Origin: Flavobacterium sedimenticola
Lineage (GTDB): Bacteria; Bacteroidota; Bacteroidia; Flavobacteriales; Flavobacteriaceae
DNA: 64,000 nucleotides
Reading direction: 5' to 3'
Assembly (NCBI RefSeq): GCF_030053345.1
Contig: NZ_JASGBP010000001.1
Coordinates: 682,001 to 746,000, forward strand
Part shown: positions 1-8,892 of the stretch, in pieces
Layout: every line of letters begins with the position of its first letter
Numbering within the stretch: position 1 is the first letter of the stretch
The notes under the pieces: model-generated
The model's database searches: none
What the model saw: the letters and a program-made list of their open reading frames with translations, nothing else
Told to the model about the DNA's origin: nothing
Position numbers and translations under genes: made by a program

Positions 1-1
1 T

Positions 2-553
2 AAAATGTTTTATTCGTTTGATTTTGAATTGGTGAAATTAACCAATAATGATCCGTATGCGGCGATGAATGAAATGTATGTGGTTCGTGGTCCATGGAAT
101 AATTTTGCCTATATGAATCATGCCAATACCGGAAACCTTCTTTTCGGGTTTTACATCACGCACGAAGAATTTATGCCGAATCCATCGAACAGCCGAAAAA
201 CAAATAAGAGCGTAAAATGGTCGGTAAACATGTTCAAAGACAACAAATTGTATGCGCAACACTACGGTAACGGACCGAACACCGCTCAAGTAGAGCAAGC
301 CAAATGGAACGAAGTGCAGTGTGCGTTCAAATTAGTGAACAAACCGGGTGAAATTAAATTTGCCGATTTAACCGATGGTGCGTACAGAGTGGAATTGACT
401 GTTGAAGGGGAAGCCAACCCAAGAATTTACAAGTTCACGGTTAAGGATAAAAAAATTGTACAAATTCCGGAGCAAGACCGAAGCAAAAATACCGACCCAA
501 CCCGACTTATTGAAGGATGGAATGACTTTTTTTGGATGAAATTGGAAAAGTAG
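2..553 (+). CDS. Unidentified protein, 3' part (5'-truncated by window edge)
   Basis: The reading frame is open to the left edge of the window with no stop before the first ATG at 5, so this is probably the C-terminal part of a longer gene. The visible 182-184 residues have no signal peptide or membrane segment. They are rich in aromatic residues and Asn, and end in a W-x-D-F-F-W motif. I do not recognise the family. A strong hairpin terminator follows 45 bp after the stop. The ATG at 5 could be a real start, but the first residues look like the inside of a beta-rich domain. Confidence 0.55.
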   Translation, partial: KMFYSFDFELVKLTNNDPYAAMNEMYVVRGPWNNFAYMNHANTGNLLFGFYITHEEFMPNPSNSRKTNKSVKWSVNMFKDNKLYAQHYGNGPNTAQVEQAKWNEVQCAFKLVNKPGEIKFADLTDGAYRVELTVEGEANPRIYKFTVKDKKIVQIPEQDRSKNTDPTRLIEGWNDFFWMKLEK

Positions 554-598
554 TCAACAAAACTATAACAATAAATTAGTATAATTGTGGATGGCGGG

Positions 599-625
599 CC
601 CGACAGTAATGTCGGGTTTTGCTTT
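599..625 (+). terminator. Rho-independent terminator
   Basis: Perfect 7-bp stem CCCGACA (599-605) / TGTCGGG (610-616) with a 4-base loop, followed by a T-rich run. It lies 45 bp past the stop of the preceding gene. Confidence 0.8.
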
Positions 626-675
626 TTATCCGGGTTCCAAAAACGTTATAGTTTTTGAATGTTGTGTATAAAAGT

Positions 676-703
676 CCCGTTTGGTCTTCTCAACGGGATT
701 TTT
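676..703 (+). terminator. Possible second hairpin/terminator
   Basis: CCCGTT (676-681) pairs with AACGGG (692-697), followed by ATTTTTC. It is weaker than the hairpin at 599-616 and may be a back-up terminator or part of the repeat-rich spacer. Confidence 0.4.
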
Positions 704-719
704 CGTTTATTTGCAGAGC

Positions 720-790
720 GCGTGAGTGATGGAAGCAAGTACCGCGTACTGCGGACAGCACGACCCGCCATGGGCGGGGCACGCCCAAAC
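720..790 (+). repeat. Dispersed imperfect-palindromic element, diverged copy A
   Basis: Contains the signature blocks GATGGAAGC and GCGGACAGCA-GA seen in better copies at 28457-28534 and 38495-38594. Between them is a small stem (AGTACCGCGTACT), and after them a CCCGCC-ATG-GGCGGG hairpin. The left end (TAGCCC) is degenerate. It sits directly upstream of the MFS transporter gene. Confidence 0.55.
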
Positions 791-801
791 AAACCTATTT
801 T

Positions 802-2037
802 ATGAAAAAAAACCAAAAACAAGCGGCGATAGGCTTTATTTTTATAACCATGCTTATCGACATTACCGGCTGGGGTATTATCATTCCGGTAATTCCAAAG
901 TTGATAGCCGAATTGATTCACGGCGACATTAGTGAAGCCGCCAAATACGGAGGTTGGTTGACCTTTGCTTATGCGATTACGCAATTTATTTGTGCGCCGC
1001 TCATTGGCAATTTGAGCGACAAATACGGCCGTCGTCCGATTATTTTGATTTCGCTTTTTGCGTTTGCCATGGATTATTTGTTGTTGGCTTTTTCGCCCAA
1101 TATTTTTTGGTTGTTTGTAGGCCGAATCATTGCCGGATTGACCGGAGCCAGCATCACAACAGCGTCGGCTTATATTGCCGATGTGAGTACGCCTGAAACC
1201 CGCGCCAAGAATTTCGGGATGATAGGCGCGGCATTTGGTTTGGGCTTTATTATTGGTCCGGTGATTGGCGGTTTGTTAGGTCAGTACGGTTCCCGTGTGC
1301 CGTTTTACGCGGCCGCTGTTTTGTGCTTGCTGAACTTTTTATACGGGTATTTTATCTTACCCGAATCGTTGGCTAAAGAAAACCGACGTGCTTTTGAATG
1401 GAAGCGGGCCAATCCGGTGGGCGCTTTGTTACGGTTAAAAAAATACCCGACCTTAATCGGGTTGATTGCGGCTATTTTTTTGTTGTATGTAGGGTCGCAT
1501 GCCGTGCACAGCAATTGGAGTTTTTTTACCATGTATCGCTTTGGTTGGGATGAAAAAATGGTGGGGATTTCGTTAGGTGTGGTCGGACTTTTAGTAGGGT
1601 TGGTTCAAGGCGGTTTGGTGCGTTTTACGAGTCCGCGTTTGGGAAATCAAAAAAGCATATACCTGGGATTGTCGTTGTACACCATTGGCATGGTATTGTT
1701 TGCTTTTGCCAGTGAAAGTTGGATGCTGTTTGCTTTTTTGGTGCCGTATTGTTTGGGCGGTATCGCCGGACCGGCTTTACAATCGGAAGTTTCGGGGCAA
1801 GTTCCGCCTAATGAGCAAGGCGAAATTCAGGGAACGTTAGCCAGTTTGATGAGTGCCTCTGCGATTATCGGTCCGCCCATGATGACCAATACCTTTTACT
1901 TTTTCACCCATAAAGAAGCCCCGTTTCAGTTCCCCGGGGCACCGTTTGTTTTAGGCGGATTTTTGATGTTACTCAGTACGGTTTTAGCGTATTATTCGAT
2001 GAAGAAACATTTTACTTCAGGTACAAGCAATGGTTAA
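802..2037 (+). CDS. MFS transporter, TetA/TCR-like family
   Basis: 411 residues with twelve hydrophobic segments. The major facilitator motif A is visible in the loop after TM2 ([12 protein letters not shown], residues 69-80), and the first helix carries the D-x-x-G-x-G-I-I-x-P pattern typical of the DHA1/TetA group of drug:proton antiporters. It probably exports a small molecule across the inner membrane; the substrate cannot be read from sequence, and tetracycline resistance should not be assumed. ATG start. The 3' end overlaps the convergent protease gene by 26 bp. No linked regulator is visible. Confidence 0.85.
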   Translation: MKKNQKQAAIGFIFITMLIDITGWGIIIPVIPKLIAELIHGDISEAAKYGGWLTFAYAITQFICAPLIGNLSDKYGRRPIILISLFAFAMDYLLLAFSPNIFWLFVGRIIAGLTGASITTASAYIADVSTPETRAKNFGMIGAAFGLGFIIGPVIGGLLGQYGSRVPFYAAAVLCLLNFLYGYFILPESLAKENRRAFEWKRANPVGALLRLKKYPTLIGLIAAIFLLYVGSHAVHSNWSFFTMYRFGWDEKMVGISLGVVGLLVGLVQGGLVRFTSPRLGNQKSIYLGLSLYTIGMVLFAFASESWMLFAFLVPYCLGGIAGPALQSEVSGQVPPNEQGEIQGTLASLMSASAIIGPPMMTNTFYFFTHKEAPFQFPGAPFVLGGFLMLLSTVLAYYSMKKHFTSGTSNG

Positions 2038-2449
2038 AGTAATCGATGATGCCTTTACCTTCGAGTAAGATATCCGCGCCGATAATCCCATCTACCGGTT
2101 TGGCTTTGTATTGCGTCAACGCTTCGTTTACATGAGTCATGTCAAAAATCACCAAATGCAAAGCCTCGGTTTTCCAGCGCCCTATTTTTAAGGTATTGTT
2201 TTTAGCGATTTGAGTGGTCATGCCCGTAGCGCCGGCACCTGCCGCTTTGGTTTTTGACTTCCCGGCTTTTAGATTAAATTTTTCAATACTGTTGAAACCC
2301 ACACAACTGTTGGAAGCACCGGTATCTAAAATAAAGTTACCCGAAATACCATTGATGGTTGCTTTAATGAGCAAATGTTGGGTTTTAGATACTTTAAAAG
2401 TAATCTTCTTGTACTTTTCTTTTTTCAGTACTTCGTGCAAGTCTTTCAT
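2012..2449 (-). CDS. Retropepsin-like aspartic protease (clan AA)
   Basis: 145 residues. The catalytic triad region of retroviral-type aspartic proteases is visible as [11 protein letters not shown] (D42-T-G), followed by a second hydrophobic-G motif near the C-terminus ([10 protein letters not shown]). The length fits one subunit of a homodimeric single-domain protease. There is no signal peptide, so it is probably cytoplasmic. ATG start. It is convergent with and overlaps the MFS gene, and diverges from tatD. Substrate and role are unknown; such genes are common singletons in Bacteroidetes. Confidence 0.8.
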   Translation of the reverse strand: MKDLHEVLKKEKYKKITFKVSKTQHLLIKATINGISGNFILDTGASNSCVGFNSIEKFNLKAGKSKTKAAGAGATGMTTQIAKNNTLKIGRWKTEALHLVIFDMTHVNEALTQYKAKPVDGIIGADILLEGKGIIDYFNHCLYLK

Positions 2450-2508
2450 AATAGTGTATTGGTTTTCAAAAGTAATCTAAAATCCATTATACCGGAAAAT
2501 TATCGGTA

Positions 2509-2549
2509 AACTTAGTACCTTAGCACCTCAGAACTTTAGTGCCTTACAG
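2509..2549. repeat. Degenerate octamer array (CCTTAGnn class), W1
   Basis: Reads as consecutive 8-mers CCTTAGCA, CCTCAGAA, CTTTAGTG, CCTTACAG. It ends 4 bp before the tatD ATG. The same octamer class recurs at 23049-23087 and 53875-53918. Confidence 0.75.
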
Positions 2550-2553
2550 CCCA

Positions 2554-3324
2554 ATGATTTTAACCGATACGCACACCCATTTGTATTCCGAAGAGTTTGC
2601 AAACGACCGAACCGAAATGATTCAGCGCGCTATTAACGCCGGTGTTTCTCGCTTTTTTGTACCTTCCATAGATTCTTCGTACACGCAAAAAATGTATGAC
2701 TTGGAAGCACAGTTCCCGCAAAACATTTTTTTGATGATGGGATTGCATCCGTGTTATGTGAAGCCGGAATCCTATTTGGAGGAATTGGCGCATGTGGAAG
2801 CCGAATTATCAAAAAGAAAATTTCAGGCCATTGGTGAAATCGGAATCGATTTGTATTGGGATACATCTACCCTGGCCATTCAACAAGAAGCATTTCGTCG
2901 CCAAATTCGTTTGGCTAAAAAGTACCAATTGGCGATTAACATCCATTGTCGGGATGCTTTTGAGGAAGTTTTTGACGTTTTGGAAAGTGAAAAGAGTGAT
3001 GATTTGTTTGGTATTTTTCATTGTTTTACCGGTGATGCCGCACAAGCAGAGCGCGCTATTTCACTGAATATGAAGCTCGGAATCGGAGGTGTCGTGACTT
3101 TTAAGAACGGGAAAATCGATCAGTTTTTAGATCAAATAGAATTGCAGCACATCGTGTTAGAAACCGATGCACCTTATTTAGCACCTGCCCCGTATCGCGG
3201 TAAACGAAACGAGAGTAGCTATACCTTGTTGGTAGCACAAAAATTAGCGCAAATTTACGGTCTGACGGTAGCCCAAATTGCAGAAATCACCACTCAAAAT
3301 GCCAAAACTGTTTTTGGGATTTAA
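2554..3324 (+). CDS. TatD family metal-dependent hydrolase
   Basis: 256 residues from the ATG at 2554. A GTG at 2539 extends the frame but lies inside a repeat array and would add unlike residues. TatD hallmarks: DTHTHL (metal ligands H7 and H9), GEIGID, the HCRD and HCFTG histidine motifs, and ETDAPYLAP near the C-terminus. TatD proteins are TIM-barrel nucleases acting on DNA ends or modified substrates such as D-aminoacyl-tRNA. It heads a co-directional run with the acyltransferase and asparaginase. Confidence 0.92.
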   Translation: MILTDTHTHLYSEEFANDRTEMIQRAINAGVSRFFVPSIDSSYTQKMYDLEAQFPQNIFLMMGLHPCYVKPESYLEELAHVEAELSKRKFQAIGEIGIDLYWDTSTLAIQQEAFRRQIRLAKKYQLAINIHCRDAFEEVFDVLESEKSDDLFGIFHCFTGDAAQAERAISLNMKLGIGGVVTFKNGKIDQFLDQIELQHIVLETDAPYLAPAPYRGKRNESSYTLLVAQKLAQIYGLTVAQIAEITTQNAKTVFGI

Positions 3325-3388
3325 CGCTGAAATCGTTAAAAATTGAGTTTTTTTTTGTTCATTTGTTTTCCTAAACAAACCCACAGAT

Positions 3389-4525
3389 ATGCAAAAATTC
3401 GACGCCATCCGTCCGTTTTACGATTCGGAAGTCAACTCCGCCCTGCAGGCCGTTGCTAATCACCCCATGATGAAAGCGTTAATGAATTTTGCCTATCCCA
3501 ATGTGGAGGAAACGGTATGGAAAGAACAACTCAAACGCACGCATTCCATTCGCGATTTTCAAATCAATTTTGCCTATCAGGCGGTTCAAAAAGTACTCGA
3601 AAAAAGTTCTGACGGGTTGTCGACTTCGGGTTTTGAAACCCTGGAACCCAATACCTCTTATCTTTTTATTTCGAATCACCGCGACATCATTTTGGATACC
3701 TCGATACTCAACGTGTGTCTTTTTGATCACGGTTTGGTCATGACGGCTTCGGCTATTGGCGATAATTTGGTGAAGAAAGATTTTTTAAAAACGCTGTCTA
3801 AACTCAATCGGAATTTTTTGGTACAACGCGGTTTGCCGCCACGAGAGTTGTTGGAAAGCTCTAAGTTGATGTCGGAATACATTGCCCAGCTATTGCTGCG
3901 CGAGAATCGTTCGGTATGGATTGCCCAACGTGAAGGACGCACCAAAGACGGTAACGATGCTACGCACAGCGGTGTTTTAAAAATGTTAGCGATGGGTTCG
4001 GATGAAAAGGATCCGATGCGTTATTTTAAAAAGATAAGAATTGTTCCGGTTTCCATATCGTACGAATACGATCCTACCGATGCCTTGAAAATGCCGCAAT
4101 TAATGGCTGAGGCTAAAGCCGAGATTTATGTCAAGGAAAAGAATGAAGACTTTATCACCTTGTTAAGCGGAATTATTGGTCAAAAAAAGAGAATCCATCT
4201 GCATGTTGGGAAGATTTTAGACGAAGAGATTGATCAAATTTGTGCCGAAAACGATAATTTTAACAAGCAGATTCAAGCCTTAGCGCAGGTCATTGACGAC
4301 TCCATTTTGCAATCGTACAAATTGTGGCCGACCAATTATATTGCTTATGATTTACTCCATCATACCCAACAATATGCTTCTTATTATACGGAGGCAGAGA
4401 AATCCTTATTTGAGCGCCGATTGGAGATGCGTATCGATGTGAATAACGAAATGATGCGTGAGAGTTTTTTGGCTATGTATGCCAATCCGGTAGTCAATAA
4501 ATCGAAATATCAGTATGGTCACTAA
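3389..4525 (+). CDS. 1-acyl-glycerol-phosphate acyltransferase family protein
   Basis: 378 residues. The PlsC-type acyltransferase signature is clear: NHRDIILD (H97-x4-D), followed by a second motif containing the substrate-binding region (WIAQREGRTKDG). PlsC enzymes acylate lysophosphatidate at the inner membrane. At 378 residues this is longer than the classic ~245-residue PlsC, and its acceptor could be another lipid, such as an aminolipid. It lies 64 bp after tatD and its 3' end overlaps the asparaginase start by 11 bp, suggesting translational coupling. Confidence 0.85.
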   Translation: MQKFDAIRPFYDSEVNSALQAVANHPMMKALMNFAYPNVEETVWKEQLKRTHSIRDFQINFAYQAVQKVLEKSSDGLSTSGFETLEPNTSYLFISNHRDIILDTSILNVCLFDHGLVMTASAIGDNLVKKDFLKTLSKLNRNFLVQRGLPPRELLESSKLMSEYIAQLLLRENRSVWIAQREGRTKDGNDATHSGVLKMLAMGSDEKDPMRYFKKIRIVPVSISYEYDPTDALKMPQLMAEAKAEIYVKEKNEDFITLLSGIIGQKKRIHLHVGKILDEEIDQICAENDNFNKQIQALAQVIDDSILQSYKLWPTNYIAYDLLHHTQQYASYYTEAEKSLFERRLEMRIDVNNEMMRESFLAMYANPVVNKSKYQYGH

Positions 4526-5543
4526 ACCGAATATATTACTCATATATACCGGCGGAACTATCGGAATGATGAAAGATTTCGCAACCGGTGCATTGAAAGC
4601 GTTCAACTTTAAAAAATTACTGCAAAAAATTCCCGAAATCAAACAACTGGATTGTCATATTGAAACGGTTTCTTTCGAAAAGCCTATAGATTCCTCTAAT
4701 ATGAATCTGCAACAGTGGATTACCATTGCTACGATTATCGAGGAAGGATATGCGCGTTTTGACGGCTTTGTAGTTTTGCATGGTTCCGACACGATGTCGT
4801 ATTCGGCTTCGGCTTTGAGCTTTATGTTGGAGAATTTGAGCAAGCCTGTCGTATTCACCGGTTCACAGTTGCCCATCGGAGATTTGCGTACGGATGCCAA
4901 AGAAAATTTAATCACGGCCATACAAATAGCCTCTTTGCAAACAAAAGGAAAACCGGTTATACAGGAAGTGTGTTTGTATTTTGAATACAAATTATACCGA
5001 GGCAACCGAACCACAAAAATCAATGCCGAGCATTTTAATGCCTTTTCGTCCCCTAATTATCCACCGTTGGCCGAATCGGGGGTTCATTTAAATATTACAC
5101 CGAGCATTTTAGTGCAAAAACAAACGGTTAAAAAGCTAACGGTGCATAAGGAGTTAGATGACCGTGTGGTTATTGTTAAGATGTTTCCCGGCATCAGTGA
5201 ATCGGTCCTCAATGCCATCATTAACATTCCCAATCTCAAAGGGATAGTGTTGGAAACGTATGGTTCCGGAAATGCGCCCTCAGAGGAGTGGTTTATTCAA
5301 ATACTGAAGAAAGCGGTAAAAAGTGGTTTGCATGTAATAAACGTTACCCAATGTTCCGGGGGTAGTGTTAATATGGGGCAGTACGAAACCAGTACGCAGT
5401 TGAAAAACATTGGAATCATATCGGGAAAAGATATTACGACAGAAGCAGCTATTACAAAGCTGATGTATTTGTTAGGGCAAAATGTAGCACCGTCAGTTTT
5501 CAAGACTATTTTTGAAACGTCCTTACGCGGTGAAATGCAATAA
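4515..5543 (+). CDS. ansA: Type I (cytoplasmic) L-asparaginase
   Basis: 342 residues, the usual length. Hydrolyses L-asparagine to aspartate and ammonia. The first catalytic motif is YTGGTIGM (nucleophile T15 in GGT) and the second is LHGSDTMSYSASAL with its Thr-Asp pair. No signal peptide, so the cytoplasmic type I form. The ATG overlaps the end of the acyltransferase gene, consistent with one operon starting at tatD. Confidence 0.93.
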   Translation: MVTKPNILLIYTGGTIGMMKDFATGALKAFNFKKLLQKIPEIKQLDCHIETVSFEKPIDSSNMNLQQWITIATIIEEGYARFDGFVVLHGSDTMSYSASALSFMLENLSKPVVFTGSQLPIGDLRTDAKENLITAIQIASLQTKGKPVIQEVCLYFEYKLYRGNRTTKINAEHFNAFSSPNYPPLAESGVHLNITPSILVQKQTVKKLTVHKELDDRVVIVKMFPGISESVLNAIINIPNLKGIVLETYGSGNAPSEEWFIQILKKAVKSGLHVINVTQCSGGSVNMGQYETSTQLKNIGIISGKDITTEAAITKLMYLLGQNVAPSVFKTIFETSLRGEMQ

Positions 5544-5601
5544 GAATTTTGCAACACACTTTTATAAATCATTTTTTTTGTTGTTCTTTGCACCACGAAT
5601 T

Positions 5602-5688
5602 AGAGAGGTGTCCGAGTGGTTGAAGGAGCAAGCCTGGAAAGTTTGTATGTGGGTAACTGCATCGAGGGTTCGAATCCCTTCCTCTCTG
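5602..5688 (+). tRNA. tRNA-Ser (anticodon GGA)
   Basis: 87 nt with a 7-bp acceptor stem (AGAGAGG 5602-5608 / CCTCTCT 5681-5687), discriminator G5688 and no encoded CCA. The anticodon stem 5629-5633 encloses CTGGAAA, placing anticodon GGA at 5636-5638. There is a long class II variable arm (ATGTGG/CTGCAT) and a T-arm with TTCGAAT loop at 5669-5675. It reads UCC/UCU codons. Confidence 0.97.
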
Positions 5689-5692
5689 CGAT

Positions 5693-5726
5693 GAAAACCG
5701 AAGTGAAAGCTTCGGTTTTCTTTTTA
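5693..5726 (+). terminator. Terminator of tRNA-Ser
   Basis: Perfect 11-bp stem GAAAACCGAAG (5693-5703) / CTTCGGTTTTC (5710-5720) followed by TTTTT, 4 bp after the tRNA. Confidence 0.9.
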
Positions 5727-5776
5727 CTGCAAAAAATGGAAAGTTTACGTTCTGATTTTTTGCAGTAAAAAGAAAA
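5717..5776. repeat. Inverted repeat linking the tRNA terminator to the tandem array
   Basis: The stretch 5717-5738 (TTTTCTTTTTACTGCAAAAAA plus one base) is the reverse complement of 5755-5776 in the first tandem unit. The spacer is about 16 bp. The second arm is repeated in each of the three tandem units. Confidence 0.85.
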
Positions 5777-6046
5777 TAGCCATTTCTAATGGCGGGTTTT
5801 CGACGACAGAATTCCCGTTGTGGATCACCGCAGGTAATCCCGAGTTTACGTTCTGATTTTTTGCAGTAAAAAGAAAATAGCCATTTCTAATGGCCGAGTT
5901 TTCGACGACAGAATTCCCGTTGTGAATCACCGCAGGTAATCCCGAGTTTACGTTCTGATTTTTTGCAGTAAAAAGAAAATAGCCATTTCTAATGGCCGGG
6001 TTTTCGACGACAGTATTCCCACTGCAGTTTACCGCAGGTTCCCGTT
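5743..6046. repeat. Three-copy 101/102-bp tandem repeat
   Basis: Units begin with GTTTACGTTCTG at 5743, 5844 and 5946 (periods 101 and 102). Units 1 and 2 differ at only a few bases. Unit 3 diverges in its last third. Each unit holds internal palindromes (GCCATT-TCT-AATGGC; CGGG...CCCG). A minus-strand open frame (5745-6053) is only a by-product of the repeat. The region 5689-6106 otherwise contains no gene. Confidence 0.95.
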
Positions 6047-6106
6047 TCAGCAAACCATTGTGTATTCCGTTGAAAAAATGTACTTTCGCTATTCACTATA
6101 CAGTTT

Positions 6107-6805
6107 ATGCGGATTAACTATTTTTTTTGGGTTTTCTTAGTAACACTTGGCGTTTGGGCTCAAGGAGTGGAGAAAGATTTTGACGCCCCGGATTCGCTTT
6201 ACCGAGAAGACCAATTTTATCTCAACATTACCTATAATACCTTACAAAAAGGACCGGACGGTTTGCGACAGAATAAATTATCGCCCGGATTGGCTTTTGG
6301 TTTTTTGCGAGATATGCCGTTAAACAAAAAAAGAACGGTTGCTGTTGCCGCGGGTTTAGGGTATTCATTGGCCATTTACAATCACAATTTGGGAATAATT
6401 CCGGTCAACAATCAATCGACCTATCAAATTTTTGATTCGGAAGTGATTACGTTTTCAAAAAACAAATTATCCCTGCATTATGTCGATGTACCGATTGAGT
6501 TCCGTTGGCGCAACTCTACTCCGGAAAGTCATAAATTTTGGCGTGTTTATACCGGTTTTAAACTCAGTTATTTGTTCTCTAATCAATACAAATCAGAGAC
6601 TTCACAAGGGAATTTCAACCAAAATAATCTGGAAGATTTAAATCGTATACATTACGGCGTATATGTCACTGCCGGTTGGAATACTTGGAATATTTATGCC
6701 TATTACGGTTTGAACTCCTTATTTGACGCGTCGGCCGAGACCAACGCTAACGAAAAGGTTAACATGAATACGGCCAATTTCGGCATCATGTTTTACATTT
6801 TATAA
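6107..6805 (+). CDS. porT: PorT-like outer-membrane beta-barrel protein (probable T9SS component)
   Basis: 232 residues with an N-terminal signal peptide ending VWAQ (residues 1-19), then alternating amphipathic strands and a C-terminal aromatic/aliphatic strand (GIMFYIL). The early D-S-L-Y-R-E-D-Q-F-Y segment and F-x-W-R-x-Y-x-G-F-K region resemble the flavobacterial PorT/SprT group, an accessory of type IX secretion; this assignment is from memory of the family and is not certain. T9SS cargo-type sorting domains occur elsewhere in this window. A TACTTTCG -7-like box is at 6081-6088. The last 6 bp overlap the convergent PAP2-like gene. Confidence 0.6.
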   Translation: MRINYFFWVFLVTLGVWAQGVEKDFDAPDSLYREDQFYLNITYNTLQKGPDGLRQNKLSPGLAFGFLRDMPLNKKRTVAVAAGLGYSLAIYNHNLGIIPVNNQSTYQIFDSEVITFSKNKLSLHYVDVPIEFRWRNSTPESHKFWRVYTGFKLSYLFSNQYKSETSQGNFNQNNLEDLNRIHYGVYVTAGWNTWNIYAYYGLNSLFDASAETNANEKVNMNTANFGIMFYIL

Positions 6806-7405
6806 CCAAACGGCGAGTAGCCCTATTTGTGGAAGTAAGCCACATAAAAAACCAATCGTCAGTTCTTTATAGGTATGGGCGTTCATGGTTAGGCGAGAAG
6901 ACGCAACCAATCCGTTCAGCACTACAAAAAAAGCGACTAAATGTACCGTATTCATTTCGTTTTTCAAACTCAGCCCAAAGATAAAAACGGTAAGCGCACT
7001 AATGCCAATCATGTGAATGCTGGCTTTTATTTTGGCAAATAAAAAGAGAAAAGCAATGGCCGCACTGATGATTCCACCCAAGAAAAAATAGTGTAACGAT
7101 TCGAACGATTCGGCCGTAATACTTTTTTGGACTAAAACCGACAACAGACAAATATGCAACACCAGCGGAATTTTGCGATGAGAAATATCTGAGAGCATAA
7201 TGCTTTCTATTTTGCCGAAAGTTCGCAGCAAATAAAAAAAAGCGATCGGCAGTAAAAAAGTGATAATGATTATTTGAAGAAACAAAATCAGGTATTGTCC
7301 CGGTGTGAAATACCGTTCTTCCAGCAGCACATAAAAAAAAGTCCCGAATAAAGGCACAAAAATAGGATGCAGCGCATACGAGAAAAACGGAAGTAATTTT
7401 TTCAA
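6800..7405 (-). CDS. PAP2-like polytopic membrane protein
   Basis: 201 residues, about six hydrophobic segments. The C-terminal S-S-R-L-x5-H-T-x-K-E-L segment followed by a Gly-rich helix resembles the last motif of PAP2 phosphatases, but the earlier K-x6-R-P motif is not visible, so catalysis is doubtful. The start is TTG at 7405, 10 bp after the rpoN stop; the ATG at 7410 reads into a stop after one codon. Probably cotranscribed with rpoN. Confidence 0.65.
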   Translation of the reverse strand: MKKLLPFFSYALHPIFVPLFGTFFYVLLEERYFTPGQYLILFLQIIIITFLLPIAFFYLLRTFGKIESIMLSDISHRKIPLVLHICLLSVLVQKSITAESFESLHYFFLGGIISAAIAFLFLFAKIKASIHMIGISALTVFIFGLSLKNEMNTVHLVAFFVVLNGLVASSRLTMNAHTYKELTIGFLCGLLPQIGLLAVWL

Positions 7406-7415
7406 AACATTTTTT

Positions 7416-8882
7416 TTAAATCTTCTTCCTCATTCGGGCCACCGGAATATCCAACAATTCGCGGTATTTGGCAATGGTTCTTCGGGCAATTGGATACCCT
7501 TTTTCTTTTAAGATTTCTGCCAATTGATCGTCGGGTAGCGGTTTGCTTTTGTCTTCTTCTTCGATTACGGTTTTCAGAATTTTTTTGATTTCCAAAGTGG
7601 AAACGTCTTCGCCTTGGTCGTTTTTCATGGCTTCCGAGAAGAATTCTTTGATGAGTTTCGTGCCGTAAGGGGTATCCACATATTTGCTGTTGGCTACACG
7701 GGAAACCGTAGAAATATCCAACCCGACCAAATCGGCTATATCTTTCAATATCATCGGTTTGAGCTTGGTTTCGTCGCCGTCGAGGAAATAGTCTTTCTGG
7801 AAATGCATAATGGCATTCATCGTCACATAAAGTGTTTCCTGACGTTGGCGTATCGCATCGATAAACCACTTGGCCGAATCCAGTTTTTGTTTGATGAACT
7901 GTACCGCATCCTTTTGTTGATGCGACTTGTCGCGGGAGTCTTTGTATGTTTGCAACATTTCCTGATAATCTTTGGAAACGTGTAACGTAGGTGCATTTCT
8001 GCCGTTAAGGGTTAATTCCAATTCCCCGTCCACAATTCTAATGGTAAAATCGGGAACGATTTGTTCTACTACGCGACTGCTGCTGTCAAACGAACCACCC
8101 GGTTTTGGGTTTAGTTTTTCGATTTCTTCGATGGCTTTCTTTAGGCGCTCTTGCGTAATCTCGTATTTCTGCAGTAACTTTTCGTAATGTTTTTTGGTGA
8201 AGGCTTCAAATTGATTTTCAATAATATTGATAGCCAACTCCACGGATTCGGTAGGTGTTTTGTGTTTCAGTTGCAACAACAAACATTCCTGCAAATCGCG
8301 AGCACCAACACCGGCCGGTTCTAATTCATGTATAACGTGTAATATTTTTTCAACCGTTTTTTCATCGGTATAAATTCCTTGAGTAAACGCCATATCGTCA
8401 ACCATATCGGGGATGCTTCTGCGCAAATAACCATCATCATCTATACTGCCGACCAAAAACTCAGCGATTTCACGTTGCTCATCCGTTAAGATAAAAGTAT
8501 TCAATTGATTGATTAAATCCTGATGAAAACTCACCGGTGCCGCAAAAGGCATTTCGCGGTCGTCGTCATCGTCGCTGTAGTTGTTGGCTTGTAGTTTATA
8601 ATCGGGCGTTTCGTCGTCGCTCAGGTATTCATCGATGTTGATTTCATCGGCATCAATACTGTCGTTGTCGTCGAATTCATCGTAGTCGTCATTGTTGTCG
8701 AATTCGTCTTTCTCATACAATTCCTCTTCTTCTTTACCGCTTTCCAAAGCCGGATTCTCCACCAATTCCTCTTTCAGCCTTTGTTCAAAAGCTTGCGTAG
8801 GCAACTGAATTAACTTCATCAGCTGGATTTGCTGAGGCGATAATTTCTGGGTGAGTTTAAGATTTAGAAATTGTTTGAGCAT
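7416..8882 (-). CDS. rpoN: RNA polymerase sigma-54 factor
   Basis: 488 residues from the ATG at 8882 (MLKQFLNLKLTQKLS...); the longer frame to 8957 runs into a repeat array and is rejected. It has the Gln/Leu-rich region I (binds activators and core), the acidic region II (long D/E stretch about residues 55-110), the core-binding domain, and the C-terminal RpoN box (ARRTIAKYRE, residues 466-475) that recognises the -24 element. Directs transcription from -24/-12 promoters with AAA+ activators. Lies between asnS and the PAP2-like gene on the same strand. Confidence 0.95.
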   Translation of the reverse strand: MLKQFLNLKLTQKLSPQQIQLMKLIQLPTQAFEQRLKEELVENPALESGKEEEELYEKDEFDNNDDYDEFDDNDSIDADEINIDEYLSDDETPDYKLQANNYSDDDDDREMPFAAPVSFHQDLINQLNTFILTDEQREIAEFLVGSIDDDGYLRRSIPDMVDDMAFTQGIYTDEKTVEKILHVIHELEPAGVGARDLQECLLLQLKHKTPTESVELAINIIENQFEAFTKKHYEKLLQKYEITQERLKKAIEEIEKLNPKPGGSFDSSSRVVEQIVPDFTIRIVDGELELTLNGRNAPTLHVSKDYQEMLQTYKDSRDKSHQQKDAVQFIKQKLDSAKWFIDAIRQRQETLYVTMNAIMHFQKDYFLDGDETKLKPMILKDIADLVGLDISTVSRVANSKYVDTPYGTKLIKEFFSEAMKNDQGEDVSTLEIKKILKTVIEEEDKSKPLPDDQLAEILKEKGYPIARRTIAKYRELLDIPVARMRKKI

Positions 8883-8892
8883 TTTTTGTCGT

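Noticed and set aside
802-2037. Tetracycline resistance gene
   Set aside because: The MFS motifs support only a TetA-like transporter; no resistance cassette, tetR or mobile element is nearby.
5743-6046. CRISPR array or integron attC array
   Set aside because: Units are contiguous 101-bp copies without unique spacers, and no attC core GTTRRRY/RYYYAAC pair or integrase gene is present.
5745-6053. 102-residue minus-strand ORF with internal amino-acid repeats
   Set aside because: It is only the translation of the 101-bp tandem repeat; the repeat period (101/102) is not a multiple of three, and there is no promoter or family resemblance.
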